Positions 46,291 through 60,358 of a DNA stretch of 64,000 nucleotides are shown here, piece by piece; the first letter of the stretch is position 1; each line of letters starts with the position of its first letter. This DNA is from Blasia pusilla. Its lineage: Eukaryota > Marchantiophyta > Marchantiopsida > Blasiales. The translations under genes and the position numbers were made by a program. Below the pieces are notes generated by a model. That model was not told the origin of the DNA. It did not search any database and was given only the letters and a program-made list of their open reading frames with translations. The DNA is taken from assembly GCA_050084515.1 (NCBI GenBank), contig CM114273.1:13888001-13952000 (forward strand). Reading direction: 5' to 3'.

Positions 46291-47739
46291 GTATTGGTGA
46301 TAGGCACATACCTCGAGACTAGTCATAGGCAAGAAAGGGGTATAGCTATTCCCCGAGGATAAGAGAAAAAAGTAAGGAACATGGGAGTAGTCAATACATG
46401 AGAGATACCATGAGACTAATCACAAAAAAAAAGGGTAGAAGGACAACCATAAGACATCACACATCGAGAGTTAAGACAATCACTAGCCATGAGACACACA
46501 AAACGTAGGTCTCAACTCCAAAATTTATTTGGGGAGATGGGAGTTGTAAGATATGCAAGAAGACTCCACCAAGCTCCTTTGGGTAGGAACTAGTCAAACA
46601 CAAGTTTGCAAGTCATAAACCACGTTTGGGTTGGGATCCAAAATCAAGGGTTGGGTGAAAATGGGGAAGGTGGGACTCCTAAGAACGCGCCCGTAGAGAA
46701 CCCCAAAATTATCTATAAGGGGGGTCACTCTCCCTTCCTATCCATTGAAATTCATGAACACAAAATTAACCGTGATATGTGCTTGGCCATGTTTCAAGTT
46801 AAAGCTAAGGAATTGTTTGGGGATATGAATGCAACTTGAGGAAATAACTTACGTGCTCTGGTATAAGCAATCAACTTGGGAAGATTGGTCAAGGCTTGGA
46901 GCAAGGGCCTCTTAAGGAGACGGTACACAATAAGGGAGTTCCAATCCAATTAGCCCTTCTCCACTACCTTCAAAACATGCAAATTTGGCGCAATCGGTTA
47001 AGTCTTAAAGACTTAACCGAGACTTCTCCTTGCAAAGATCTAGGTCAAGAGTGCTTTGTATGGAAGCAAAGAGGATCACACGTTTAAATCTATGATTTGG
47101 TATCAGAGAAAACCAATAAATAGCTAGATTGCATGTGGACAAAGTTTGTGTCCGTACATATGTCTATGTCCATCCTATGGAAGGACTTATCCATTCGGGC
47201 CCCTATCTTCCTCTTCTTTCTCATTCCTCCCACTTGCCTTCTTGTTTCATAGTCTTTCGTTTTTTCCTCCCTACACCTCCACTCCCTCCTTACTCATTGC
47301 CCCACTTATCCTTGCTATGCCTTCCATCATGAATTATAAGTATGGGTCCCTTCTCTTGCAATCCATATCCGTGGACATGTCTAGACTTGTTCGTCCATGT
47401 CTGTATTAGGTATAGACTTGTCCATTTTTGTGCAACCATGCCAAATAGGCCACAATTAGTGGTCAATTTCATTGGCAGCAATTGTCATGGCCAAAGACAA
47501 GGATCATCCCCATAGGAGTAAGAAGACCGCCATGGATTTTGAACAACCCCATAATTGGGAAGTTTTAAGGTATAGAGAGAAATTTTTGATAGGACTTCCA
47601 TTGGACTTCAAGGACCTTGAGAGATTCAAAAAGCTACCCAGATCAAGATGAGGGATATGGGAAAAAATCCATATTTTTACCTATAATCAATCGTGGGTAC
47701 AACTCTAGATTTGGATCATTGAAAGATGCTTAGACCCAA
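46291..47739. other. Decayed repeat sequence, with a palindrome and an iMet-type primer-site motif
   Basis: A perfect inverted repeat (13-bp arms TCGGTTAAGTCTT, 1-nt loop) lies at 46994-47020, inside GGCGCAATCGGTTAAGT, which resembles the A box of tRNA-derived sequences. TGGTATCAGAG at 47099-47109 matches the usual initiator-tRNA primer binding site of plant LTR elements, but no LTR pair was found around it. No gene recognised. Confidence 0.4.
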
Positions 47740-50700
47740 TCATATACCATACATATGGTGACAAACTATTGTACATTTGTGTGCATGCCTTGCCACCAAT
47801 ATTGTAACTTGACCAAGTTGTATGTCCACTTCACTCCAAAATTTCCCAACTCCTCGTGGGCATGTTGCATCAACCGTGCTCCCTATGAAGGATGAGGCAC
47901 CACTTGCACTCTATGAACCTCCTAAACTTGCAAAATATGTGTCCCTTCCCATTTGAATCTTTGGGCTTATTGAAGGATTCTATCGTGCACTCTAGCACTA
48001 ATCGATCTCGCTATGTTGTCAATTTGCAAGTACTTCAAGACTACCTCATCCTCATGGACATCTCAGATTCCTATCACCTCCTCACCAACCTCTAGATCTA
48101 GGGACTCTCCATCTCATATCGGTGTCAAAGTGGACATTGTATGGCTCACTATAGCCAAAAAAGAAGAAGGAAAATGCATGTCATCTGGATACCATCTCCT
48201 CATCCCTCTCACCATGCCAACGAGCTCCATTTGCATCTCGATAACTTGAACACAAGTTCCAACTCAAATCATGTGCATCTTGTTTAAGCCTCCCAAGTTT
48301 AGGGTACCACTTAGAAATCATGCTCATGCAATTACAAAATCCATCTAGCAAGCTTTCATGTAATTTTTTTAGACTCCATCAACCATTTCAATGGTTGGTG
48401 ATAAGTAACGAGGGTGAAGGCATTACCAAACAAATAGCACCTCAAATATGCAACGACCCATACTGCATCTAGACACTCTCCCTCATATAAGCTATAATGT
48501 GCTTCCGAAAAACATTTTGAGCGGCTAGGATAAACCATTGCAAACTTCTATCCTCATCATCATGTTGGATGAGCACCGCTCGGAGACCCAACATTCTCCA
48601 ATCAGTGTGCAATTGGAAAGGATAACCCCTTACATGTCTCCTCAAGATAGGCATAGATGTCAATCTATCCTTGAGCATCTAAAATGCCTTGTCCTACTCA
48701 TCCCCCTACTGCCACTCATAGTCCATCTTCATTAACAAGGTTAGAGGCTTGATAATTGTATTGAATCCCTTGACCTATTGTCGATAGATTTTTTCCAATC
48801 CCATGAATGCATGAACTTGACTCATATCTATAAGACATGGAATATGTGATAACAGCCTCTACCTTTGTTTCCTAAACACCAAGACCATTTGGGTATATTT
48901 TATGACCCAAGTGCTCAATCTTAGAACTTACAATTTCCTGTATGAAGCTCAAGCCTATGTAATTGCAATCTTTGAAAAATACCTTCACTAAATGTCACTT
49001 ATGCTTCCCAATTGTAGTTACTATGCTTAAGACTACCATATCATCGATGTAACATCTGGAAAAATCTAGACCAAGCAAGATCTTATCCATGACCCTTTTA
49101 AATTCCATCTGGACGTTCCTTAACCCAAATGGTGAGAATCCCCATTCGCACAAACAATCCTTATCGTGAAGATTGATGCCCAAGAATGCCATATTCTACT
49201 TGTCTTCGATTTCATGGGAAATTGATGATATCCAACTTAGAGATCTAGTGAACCAAAAACATTTGCATTCCTGATAACATCAAAAACCTTCTTGGGGATG
49301 GGAATGGTATACCTATCGAACTTCATTTTTTTATTGAGGAGCCAATAATCTCATCACATCTACTTATCTATGCCCGTGCACGTCCTTCTTTATGGGCGTG
49401 ACTATGGCAGATGCACATTCTCCATATGACTTCTCCACTAATCCTACCTCAACCAAGTCTTGGCCTCTACTCTAAATAAGAGCCCTCTCCATAGCACTGT
49501 ACTTGTGGGGTCGTGGAATGATCCGCATGTCAAATGGATAATTTGATGCGGATCCCTTGACCCTTTTGTGTTCCTAAATCCTACACACTAATGCAAAGGA
49601 GCTCTTGTGACTCCTCAGAAACCGATGCACATGGTGCTAGTCTCCTATTGTCAACTTGCGCCCAATGTTTGGCTCCCAAGTTTCCATCCTGATAGTAGGA
49701 CTCTTCAACGTGGGGTTATGTTGCTATTGTGGAACCTCATCAATGCCACTAGTATTGGGCCACTAACTTGCAGCCAACTTAGACATCTCTTCTCTCGACA
49801 CTCCACAATGATCAATGACGTGCTCGGCACGAAGTGTAATGGTTGCCACTTTTTGGTGTACGTGCATTATATCCCAAGATTTCCAAGGATGTGAATCAAC
49901 CCCATAATTTCCAACTCAAACATGGGAATAGTCTTAGCTTCTTGCTTATATATTGAAACAACATGCCATTTGAAAGACAATGAATATAGCTTTGGGCACC
50001 ATGACCTCAAAAGCTCAACACTCAGATTGGAACTCCAACCAGATATTGGTGGTGGTGTTGGATCATCCTGCAATCCCAAATTTCACAAAAACTTTGACGA
50101 CGCTTTTATGCTAATTTATAGCAGGCAAACTCTTGACCTATAAAACATAATGACCAAAGTACTAAAACGTGTTGCGAGGAGCCTCTTTGTGATGATTTTG
50201 CTCTCCCACTCCATTTCCAACCAAAAAATTGGCAACACGCCTTGCTACTCCATACGTACAAGATTTCTCCATCAAAACATGCATACCCGCGATTTGGTGC
50301 TCTTGAGAGTACCCTCATAAGATCATGAGTAGGGAAAACGATCCCCAATTTGTAATCAAGCAAAGAAACTAAAACACTCTTGCCAAAACCGTCGCATTGT
50401 GGAGCTCACTCATTCTCTCCTTGTAAAAAAAATGAAAACATGTTCAAGAGGAGAGAATTAATGAGCTCCACACTGCCACAAAGAATGAACTCTCCAAGCT
50501 CATTCTTCTTGAGGTATATCCTCTCTCCCCAAGTCCTCTCTTTGGTGAGTTGCGCACACAGGTCATCACTTCACCCTAAACCAATACTAGTGGATCGAGA
50601 GCCAATTTCTAAAAATAGAAAGTCAAAGCTCATATAATTAAGAGACTTACTCATAATAGTAAGCTCTTTCTATCACCTCCAAATAGGTCCATACGAAAAG

Positions 50701-50811
50701 GAAACCTACTCTACTAGGATATCCTACTCCGTATGACCCATTGAACTCAACCTTCGATCTCTATCGAAGCGGCACACGGGAACTCGTTGTTCCACTATAA
50801 AAGACGTGACA
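47740..50811 (-). mobile_element. Older, shorter relative of the Ty3-type family, without visible methyltransferase
   Basis: Right end: TGTCACGTCTTTTATAG at 50811 (minus), a diverged B block to about 50430 followed by leader-like sequence (ACAAGGAGAGAATGAGTGAG). Reading left: linker, RT (49500-48700, CYIDDMVVLS near 49030-49060 so YIDD is kept), RNase H (48690-48340, HTDWRMLGLRAVL), integrase zinc-finger region (47745-47900). The A-B-A end is not seen. Gag, protease and methyltransferase are missing or unrecognisable between about 49900 and 50430. Divergence from copies 1 and 2 is clearly greater than theirs from each other. Confidence 0.7.
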
Positions 50812-50924
50812 AAATGCCATTTGGAAAAAATTCCACACCCAAGAGTCTTGGTGACTCATTGGAGAAGCACAAACTTGGAGGCCTTAAGGGCCAAATAGGT
50901 GAGCCCTAGGATTCATCATTAAAA

Positions 50925-51000
50925 AAAAGATGGTAAGCACGAAGTCTCAAAGGAAGGTCACAGGGGTTGAACCCCTCGCAAGTTTCAATGAGGTCCAACG
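50925..51000 (+). repeat. Possible tRNA-derived SINE fragment
   Basis: ATGGTAAGCACGAAGTCTC, then GGTCACAGGGGTTGAACCCC, resembles box A and box B/T-arm spacing of tRNA-derived SINEs. An A-run precedes it. The limits are uncertain. Confidence 0.3.
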
Positions 51001-51199
51001 TGCCATCTTAGGGCGTTGAAACATCAAAGACAAGCTCAAATGGGCTATGTGGTAGGAGAGACCATAAAGGCTTGTAGCTTAACTTTGGTCTTGTCCCAAA
51101 AATCTATACTATTATGGGAGAACCCTGTCTCGGTGTGCAAACAATGCTCATGCCGATACATGGCATTTTTTACTAATACGAAAAGGGGTTACCTTCGTC

Positions 51200-54100
51200 T
51201 CGCATGACCTCTCCCAACCGTTGGATTTTAGGGTTCAGTGAAATCCGCCCAGCCGCAACAGATTTTTCAAATTCCTCTTAGGGTTTCGTATTATCCAGCG
51301 CGGCCTCAATGACAACAATTTTTCCATTTTCAAATTTCAGTCCTTACAGATAGTTACAATCTTACGATCCAGGAGATCTGTCGATGAAGGCAAGGGGATA
51401 TGTCGATGATGTTAGGGGCCTCTTCGCGAGGGTTAATCTTCAATATTTATTGTCCCCATTGTACGCATTTAGATGCCATACACAGGTGAGAATACCGCAC
51501 ATGCTTTTACACTCTACATAGTATATTACTTCAGTTTTATTCATGTGTATATTGAGCAATTACAGTTTTATACGCGTAAGCTTTTCATACAAAGAAAATC
51601 GGATGTATTTATGTGCATCCTGAGTTCTACTCTACTTGAGGTCTACTCTGACAACTTGTTGTTGATATCAACATTCCAGGTAACATCGAACTCAGCATTG
51701 AACTCAGCTTCTGCAGTTGTACACGCACTCAGCACCGGCAACCATCGTACTCACCAAATGCATCCAATCTTCTTGCGCTCCTACATTGTACTCAACAGCT
51801 GCAACCAATCTCCCCGCACTATAGTAAGGGTGCGTTCCCTTTGGATTCTCGACTGAACTGCTCCTCCGGGTCCAAGTAACTTTGTCTCCAACTCCGCCGC
51901 TCTTGCTTGCTCCTCGCTCTTGCACCTCCATCCATTCTCGACAGCAGTACCAAGAGAATGACAGAATATGACAACCAAAATCACACCAAAGAAGTCGAGG
52001 CAAGGCAGAGGCAAGAGTGCATCAGAGGTGACATCATCAAAAGAACCTTACGGGATCAAATAAGCTGATCTTCAGCCACTGGAGAGTTCCAAATGGTCTT
52101 CGGCTTCTGAGGAAGACTGTATGCATTTAAATAAATGGAAGAAGATGCACTTCCACCCATTTTGGGGAAAGAGACTTACACCTGAGCACACCCCATGCTT
52201 TGAAGAGGCAATAAAGGATTCTCTGCCCGTTGGAGAAGTTCCTGCATCATCAGACAAGGGATACAATCCAGATCCCGTTAAAGGCCTGAAAGAGGACATT
52301 CCAAATCCCGTTGAAGGCACTCCACCATATCAGTGGAGGAGGCCCGTGAATGAGAGGGGGTACACCATCGAGGGTGAATCTATGAAGACGCAGAAGAGAA
52401 CCCCACATCCAATGGTGCACGAGCAGTGCTCACCATGTGATAGTAGGTCCCATGTCGATCTTGATGTGCCGAGTACACCTACGCGAGGTGGATAGGCTAC
52501 AAATAAGTCCACTCAGAAAGCAAAAGAGGGGAATATTGTAAATATCAATATAGTCCTCTGATCGAGGGTGCTAGGAACATGCACATGAGTAGAAGCTGTC
52601 TAATCTGAGAGACATGTAATTCTTTATTTTATGAATGGAAGCTACTTGAAATACAGATGATTGTGTCTTTCAGCCTCTCCATGTCCTACAATATTCAACT
52701 TGAGTATCGTGGACTACCTTGGAGCAGTTTAGGTACTCAACTCGAGTACTTATTGCTACCCTTGGTCCCTCGGCTATGGCACATCTAGTTGCCATTTGAG
52801 ATAGTTGGTCAAACCCCATGCCCCTTAACAATAAACCGGACAGGTCGTGTGTAGCCGCTGATGTGCAGAGAGCCTCTAAACTCTACACATGAATTGACAC
52901 CTAAAACCATGACCGAAGTGGAGAACCTAAACAACAAGTAACCTAACCTAAGCACCGCACATACCAAAAAATCCAGGCCAAACATTGCATGCCAAACGCT
53001 CAGCGAAGAAGTTGAGCAAAAACGTAAACAAAGACGCAAGCTAGGTGCACTACGGCCTGCTCCAGACGCCAATGGAGTTGATCGGGTATCCGCAAGTCAG
53101 CAACAATCAGCAAGGCATCCCCCCAACCTTGATCAAACTTGGGCCAATGCTGCATCAAGCCACTTTCAAGTGGTCGGCCTAAACGCTAGAGTGCACTCGA
53201 GCCCCACAAGGGTAGTCGAGTCACGAGGGAAATCGGCCCTACAGTAGAAAAACTTCCAAATAGCAAAGGGAGGCGAGAAAAAGGCAAACACAAGGCCCTA
53301 AGTGTATCTGCAAGGTAGCAACGCAGGTGCAAGAGATCCAATCCCCTCCCCCCCCGCAAGAAGCTACATCTCTAGAATTTTTGCTCCGTAAGGCCACATC
53401 CGAGTGGTCGGGCTAGAGGCTCGAATGGGCTCGAGCTGGTGGAAGGTGAGCTACGTGCACTTGACCCCCACGAGTGCAAATTCTCCTAACAGGCCCTATA
53501 GCACTAACCAGCAACAGCGAAGGCACTCAACATGCGAGGCGGAGCACAGAGCAAAGACAGGGCGGAGCGGACTGAGGCGGAGCTCGGCTGAGCAGAGGGC
53601 GAAGACAAGGCAGAGCGGAATGAGCGAGGGAGGGCGGGAGGCAGGGGATAGTCGAGAAGGATAGGGGGGGAAATGGGGAGGGCTCGAGCCTGCGCTTTAG
53701 GATGTGGCCGTGGCTGAGTTGCCGACCGTCATATCTAGATCTAACGGATATGGGAGAATTTTAAAAGAAAATGGAAAATGAATATTTCCCAATTTTCCTT
53801 CTTTTTAAATTTAGAAAATTTAGGGTCTAAGTAAAATTCCCCTCTACCTCTAATTAAAATTCCCCTCTACCTCTTCTAAAATTTTAAAATATTTTTTAGC
53901 TTCTAAAATTACTTCATCATTTTTCCTTTCCCTACTAAAAAAATCACATCATTTTTTTATCTTTTTATTTCATCATTTGTCTATTCTTCATTTGTTTTAT
54001 CTTCTTATTTCAAGTGAAAACCTTAATAATTAGTTTTTTGATGTGTCATTTAGATAACGATTATCGATGGATTATTACGAAACTTGGAGAGACGGCCTCT

Positions 54101-55400
54101 AGGTGTTATCACAAATATATCGATTTCGAATCTAATTTCAGGGAGACAAATCAAACATTTGAAGAACACCTCTCCAATGTAAGCATCTTTGTTTAGAGTA
54201 GGGATGGAACCAATATATTTACATTCCACAATGATGCCTACAGATTTATGTGACTTTCAAAAATTCATAACCATTTCCACAATGAAGATTTTAATTACTA
54301 TGCAATGCTCCCGTTTGTTGCACAAACTTCCTCTTCCATCAAATCCTACGGATTAGGCGATTTCTCAAGATTGATGTGTGCAAATGCACAAAAAAAAGGC
54401 TTGCTCGTCGCAAGGAAATCTTAACACAAAAAACACAAGTTGAAGCTGAACTACTCCTTGAACCATCTCCAACGTAAGTTCATTACATTGACAATTAGTT
54501 AGCATTGCAAATTTACAATACATAATCTTGGCTTTTCTTTAATTTTCCCTCTTCTTAACATTCATTTGGTGTTCCAGACTTTCGATTCTATTGAATCCTG
54601 TCGATATACGTGACTTTTGTAAGGTTTTTCACGGTGAAGCACAAAAAAAAACTTGCTATTCGTGCTGAAAAAATAGAAGCCTTGAAAGAAAGAAAAAAAG
54701 GTGTTATTATCGAGAGTATAGAAAAAGAAGGAAAGCGCTTCATGGTCAAGTTGAGCCTGCAATGCTAGTTCAAAGTATTCGAACTATACCAAATGGAGAG
54801 CTTATGGCTTGGTAGTCCATCCATGAGGTACATATCTAACTTTTTACATCTTCGCTCAAAATCATGATTGGTCATTTTTTATTTGAATGTATTATGTAAT
54901 ATATTGATTTTTTCTCAAGCCTTTCGATGAGGATGGAGGAATGGTAGGAGAAAATCAAGAAGCTCACCTTCCATCCATAGATTGAATACATGTATCACCA
55001 AGGCAGGAGTTACCTGATAAAACCCTCCATGAAGTTATCGAGAATATATCTACGACAAGGCCAAGTACTCTTGTTATACCAGAAGTTGAGTTAGCTACCA
55101 CTCTTCCAATTTCGATTCAACGTGAAGTTGTTGATAATTCTTCCACTCTTCCCCTTCTCGGAGATGAGGCCAACTCCAGAGTAGATCCTATGTCTTCTAC
55201 TATTAATGGAGTCGTGTTATCTCCAGAAAGTGCCACTATACCAAATTCTTCTAGGATTCTTCTGTTGTCTCTTGTTGATAGGGTTGTAAGATAAAATACA
55301 TTATTGAATCTTGCAAGAAGACCAAATTTCCAAGAAAGTGATCTTAGGAAGTTGAGATTACATAGGAGTTTAAATCGTATCAACGGTCGTCATACTTTAG
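51200..55400 (+). other. Left part of the Helitron, no recognised gene
   Basis: The longest frame, 52121-52495 (124 codons), reads HPFWGKRLTPEHTPCFEEA and PVEGTPPYQWRRPVNERG; I do not recognise it, and it could be part of a captured gene. 53400-53690 is GC-rich. 53730-55400 is AT-rich with several intron-like transitions and may hold the poorly conserved N-terminal part of the Helitron protein. Confidence 0.4.
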
Positions 55401-55409
55401 GTTCTATGA

Positions 55410-57519
55410 CATAGATATGCCCATCATGTCATGCTTTACATTGGAAATTTGAAAGGGTTAAAGATTAGTGACTCACCATATGGCATGTGTTGTGGCCATA
55501 GAAGAATGCATTTACCCCTCTTGAAATCATCTCCTCCATTCCTCAAATCCTTGGTTTCAGGTGTTGGTCCTAGAAGTCTTCATTTTCTTACACATGCTAG
55601 AGCTTACAATTATGTGCTTCAACTTGCATCTATTGGAGTGCACGTAAATGAACAAATAGGTGCAGTAAACACTTTAGGGTGCAAGGCGGGATCTATCATT
55701 CGATTGGACCCTTACATCCTGATATAGGGGGTCATCCCCAATTTTCTCAACTCTACATCCATGATACTGCAAATGAACTGGAGAATCGTGGAAGAGTTAT
55801 GTCTAGATCTTATGATTTTAATATAGATATTTTGAGAGGGCTACAAGAAATGTTACATGAATGCAACCCATATGTGAAGATCTTTCGGCATATGGCATAT
55901 GAAGGAACTGACATTAATATGCAGATTGTCCTCAAGGCAGGCAAGAGAGGTCTTGATGCTAAGCGTTATAACTTACCAATTGCTTCTTAGGTTGCGGCTA
56001 TTTTGCCAGACGATGGTAGTGAGCATGTTGACCATCGTGATATAATTGCACGACTACATGGAGGAGGAGTGAAGCGTATATTAGACCTCAATGAAGCATA
56101 TATTCCACTATATTTTGTTTTATTATTTATATATGATGAAGCAGGTTGTAATCCTGGAACACCCTTTGGAAGGATTGGAGGCCACAAAGAATCCCAACGA
56201 TTGGGCCGTATTATTCACAAGGAGGGACACGTGGAACCTTTAGAAGATTGGATGGATGAGGAAAGAGTTGATGGTGATATTTTCCCAGGAAAGAAAAACA
56301 AAGACTGTCATGGCCTTGCAATTTGCATGTTTTCGACTTCAAACGCGGATTGGAGGCGAAGATGACAATCGCTTATTGCGGTTTGGTCAACTTAGCTTAC
56401 TCAAGAATATATGGTTGACCTCTATGCCATTTTGGAGATGCAACGATTATCATGGGTTTGCTTGAATCAAAAGGAGTTAAGGGCTAAATTATATCAAGCT
56501 CCAAAGGATGCCATGCATTGACATGATGTGAATAGTCGGAGGGTTGGGAGGCGCATTAGATTACCTTCTTCTTTTACAAGAGGGTAACGCCACATGCATC
56601 AATTTTATCAAGATGTAATGGAAATTGTAAGACATTTGGGGAAGCCGGACTACTTTTTCAATATGACATGCAATCCAAAGTGGGTGGAGATTACATCAAC
56701 CTTATTACTTAGTCAATCAACTACGGACAGACCAGATTTGGTCGTGTGGGTCTTTGAGAAGAAAAAAAATGAGTTTTTAAGACTGATCATCAAGAAGCAG
56801 ATATTGGGACAAGTTGTAGGATGTATCCATGTGGTGAAATTCCAAAAAAGAGGTTTGCCGCATGTGCACGTTCTTATTATATTAGGACGGGAGGATAAAC
56901 CACGTACCACTCATGATTATGATCATATTATTTCAGAAAAAATCCTTGATCAATCTACCCATCCAAGGTTGTATTCTATTGTTGCTAATTGCATGGTTCA
57001 TGGGCCATGCGGACCATTAAATCCAAATGCACCATGTATGGATAAGGAAACCAAAAAGTGCACTAAAGGCTATCATAAGGCTTTTGTAGCCAACACTACA
57101 GAGACGCAAGATGATTATCCGATCTATCACAGATAAGGATCCTTTAATCTTGGCTTATCTTTATCATTATAAAGCATATCATGCCAATGTATTATTGGAA
57201 AGAAAACTCATGATTTGTTATCGTGTTTTGTAGATTGGAGAATGGGAGGGCGATCATTAAGAGCCAACGTTCATTCGATAATCGTTGGGTTATGCCCTAC
57301 AAACATATATTATGCATCTTCTTCGATTATCATATTAATCTCGAAATCACAAGCAGTATTTCTACCGTCAAACACTTATACAAATATGTTTATAAGGGGC
57401 CTAATGCGGTGTTCTTTAAGTTGTCAAAGGACACGGATACATCCAATACAATTGATATTGTTGACGAGACATCATCATATCTTGATGTCCGGTATGATTG
57501 CGCTACTTCATTGACGTGA
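55410..57519 (+). pseudogene. Helitron protein, zinc-ribbon-like and Rep (HUH) part
   Basis: CPSCHALHWKFERVK near 55415, then FLTHARAYNYVLQLASIGVH, GIYHSIGPLHPDIGGHPQFS and QLYIHDTANELENRGR (55683-55800) match the start of Helitron proteins. The helitron-like Rep domain (56594-57136) has PHVHVLIILGRED with the HUH metal-binding HVH at 56861-56869. The paired catalytic tyrosines are in HLYKYVYKG (Tyr at 57379-57381 and 57385-57387). Rep nicks and rejoins single strands in rolling-circle transposition. Stops at 55988-55990 and near 56586, and frame changes around 56330-56470, break the frame. Confidence 0.85.
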
Positions 57520-57592
57520 TGCATAACATTGTATTTCTTATCCATAATGTTCATTCTCCTTACTTGAATACTTCGAATTTTTATTTTTCTAG

Positions 57593-59396
57593 ATATATAT
57601 CTTCTTCATAAGCATGTTGGTGTCTCTTCAATTTTTCTCTACATGTTGAACTTCCAAGTATTGTGAGACTAGCAGTTCATCTTCCGGAGCAAGAAATAGT
57701 ATACTTCTATGATCTTGACGCTAATTAAAATATTTTGCAACAAAATAGAGAGACAACTCTAACCGAATGGTTTGCAACCAATCTATCTGACTCCACTGCT
57801 CGACAATATCTATATATAGATTTTCCTTCATATTATCGTTGGAGTAACAAGAGATGGATTCGTAGGGTAAACAAATATAATGATTATGACCATCCCATTG
57901 GCCGCTTATACCTTATTCATTAAGGTAAATGCTTAAAATTTTTTTATATACATTTACTTTTATTGATATACCAGACTCACCTATTTTGTTTTATATATAG
58001 ATAGATGAGCTAATTTTTTCTCATTTGTCATAGGTGAAGGAGAACGACATTGGTTGAGATTAGTCCTCCATCATGTTCGAGGAACAACTACATATGAGTG
58101 CTTGAAAACTGTTCATGGGATACTATGTCCAACATTCAAGGAGGCTACTATTCAATTGGGCTTTCTTGAGGATGATAGGGAGGTGTTTACTTGCTTTGAA
58201 GAAGCTTCCATAATCACTATTCATAGTGGATTCTTCACTATTCAGTCTCTTTGCAATTATTCTAGCTTACAACACACTTGTTTAACCTGCAATATTATGG
58301 AGTCAATTTTTGGTTCCATTGGTAGAAGATCTCTTATATGAACGACGTTAGGTAAGAATCCAATACTACCATTCCTTTCAAAAAAATTTACTTCCTAATA
58401 GTATTAACATTCTCTAATAGTAGTCCAACATACTAACCATGATTTCGACCTTTTTGGGAACTCTTTCATTACAAAAAGCAAGAATTCCTAATCTTGCTGT
58501 TAATGATGCTATCATTAATACCGCATTATTGGACGTCCATTATTATTTACAAGATCAAGGAAATAGACTATCTGACTTCCCAAACATGCCTCAAGCTAAT
58601 TTCGAAAGCCTTCATTCACACTCATATTTGGACGAACAAGAGCTATCATATGACACATAAGAATTATTTGAGGAAGTGCAATTGGGAGAAGCGTGTCTAA
58701 ATGAAGGACAACACATGATATGGGATGCTATACATGATGAGTTTGATAATAAAAAAATGCGCGAATGCTCCATAATCACCAAAAGTTCTTTTCATCGATG
58801 GTCTAGGTGGAACTGGAAAACATTTTTATATAATCTTCTCCTTGCAAGTGTAAGGAGCGTTAGAGGTATAGCTTTGGCTGTAGCATCATCTGGAATTGCT
58901 GTTCTATTATTAGATGGAGGACGTATTGCTCATTCGCGCTTCAAGATTCCCATTAATCTTCATGAAAGCTCTACTTGCAAGTAAGTGCCATAAGTTGTTC
59001 TTATTAGCTTCAATTCTGTTAATACATGAAATATGACTCAATTACTTCCATTATTACAACTTCTAATTTTCTTCCCCTTTTGTTAGTAGTTTATCAGTCA
59101 AAAGTGATGGAGCGCACTTAATCCATGAGGCGATGCTCAATATATCGGACGAGGCACCTATGGCTCATCGTCATGCCTTTAAGCTTGTGAATCAAACCTC
59201 ACAGGATACCATGGGAATTGTTTCGGATGATTTACGGAAATTACCATTCGGTGGAAAACTTGTGGTATTTGGTGGTGATTTTTTTCAAGTATTTCTTGTT
59301 TTTCGTCATGGATATCGGCCACAAATCATCCAAGCCACCATAAAGAGATCATCTCTTTGGTCGAATGTAAGGGTCACGAAGTTGAAAAAAACATGA
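57593..59396 (+). pseudogene. Helitron protein, middle part and helicase N-half
   Basis: It follows a likely intron (57516-57592). Sequence includes LPSIVRLAVHLPEQE, TLTEWFATN, GERHWLRLVLHHVRG and ATIQLGFLEDDREV, typical of Helitron proteins. Further likely introns are 57925-58033 and 58981-59086. The Walker A loop near 58797-58820 reads GLGGTGK and then loses one A, shifting the frame before TFLYNLLLASVRSVRG. Walker B-like ISDEAPM and GGDFFQV (usually GGDFRQ) follow at about 59142-59290. The PIF1-type helicase unwinds DNA 5' to 3'; the frameshift should abolish it. Confidence 0.85.
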
Positions 59397-59950
59397 AATT
59401 TCAAATATTAGATGATCATTTGCATGATGAACAATAATCTTTTTCTGATTGGTTATTGGAAGTGGGAGAGGGTCGTGTACCTTTACACCCTCGTTTGGGA
59501 GAGGACTTTATACGATTACCATCTGAAAATGTTACTAATAGTAACAAGATATGTGATCTTATTGATTAGATCTATGGCAATTTTCCTAGCCGATTCCATG
59601 ACATTGATTTCTTAAGAGATATGGCTATTTTGACTATAAAAAATAAAAATGTTGACGACATAAATGCACGCGTTATGTCTTCGTTCCTTGGAGAGGTAAT
59701 CCTGTAGACTTATCTCTTCTATACTTCTATCTATATCTTTCTTGGAAGTTTGGATACTAATATTAGCTTTTCTCACTAATTCATTACATATTTTGTACAA
59801 TAGCATATTTACCTCAACGTCGACTATATTCCGAATGAGGAGATGAGTCATATCTACCGAACTGAATTCTTGAACACATACTTTCCTTCTGGACTTCCTC
59901 CGCATTATTTGTATTTGAAGATTGGTGTACCAATCATGCTCGTATGAAAT

Positions 59951-60358
59951 ATGAATGGGTTACATGGACAAGCAAACGGGACAAGATTGGTGATTTGTGG
60001 ATTTATGAGATATTGCATTGATGCTGAAATTATCACTGGGAAGAATATTGGAGATTGCGTTTTTATTCCACATATTCCATTGATTGCATCATATTCCAGT
60101 TTGCCATTTGATTTACGTAGGTTTCAATTCCCTATTAGGCCGGCTTTTGCTATGACTATTAATAAGTCGCAAGGTCAAACTTTGCAAAAGGTTGGCATTT
60201 ACTTGCCTACTCTTGTATTTTCCCATGGTCAATTGTACGTAGCATTATCTAGAGTAGGAAAGAGAAGTTCCATCCATATTACCATTGGAAAGGATGAACA
60301 TTCAAATAAGGAAGTCGACTACATACGAAATGTAGCATATAGAGAAATATTGAGATGA
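59951..60358 (+). pseudogene. Helitron helicase C-terminal part
   Basis: Sequence NGTRLVICGFM, FQFPIRPAFAMTINKSQGQTL and VFSHGQLYVALSRVGKR are hallmark C-terminal motifs of PIF1/Helitron helicases. The frame ends with TGA at 60356-60358, 74 bp before the element's 3' terminus. It would join the upstream helicase part through the poorly preserved segment 59397-59950. Confidence 0.88.

Noticed and set aside
47099-47109. TGGTATCAGAG as the start of an intact copia-like element
   Set aside because: No LTR before it and no copia protein motifs after it were found; it may be a fragment or chance.
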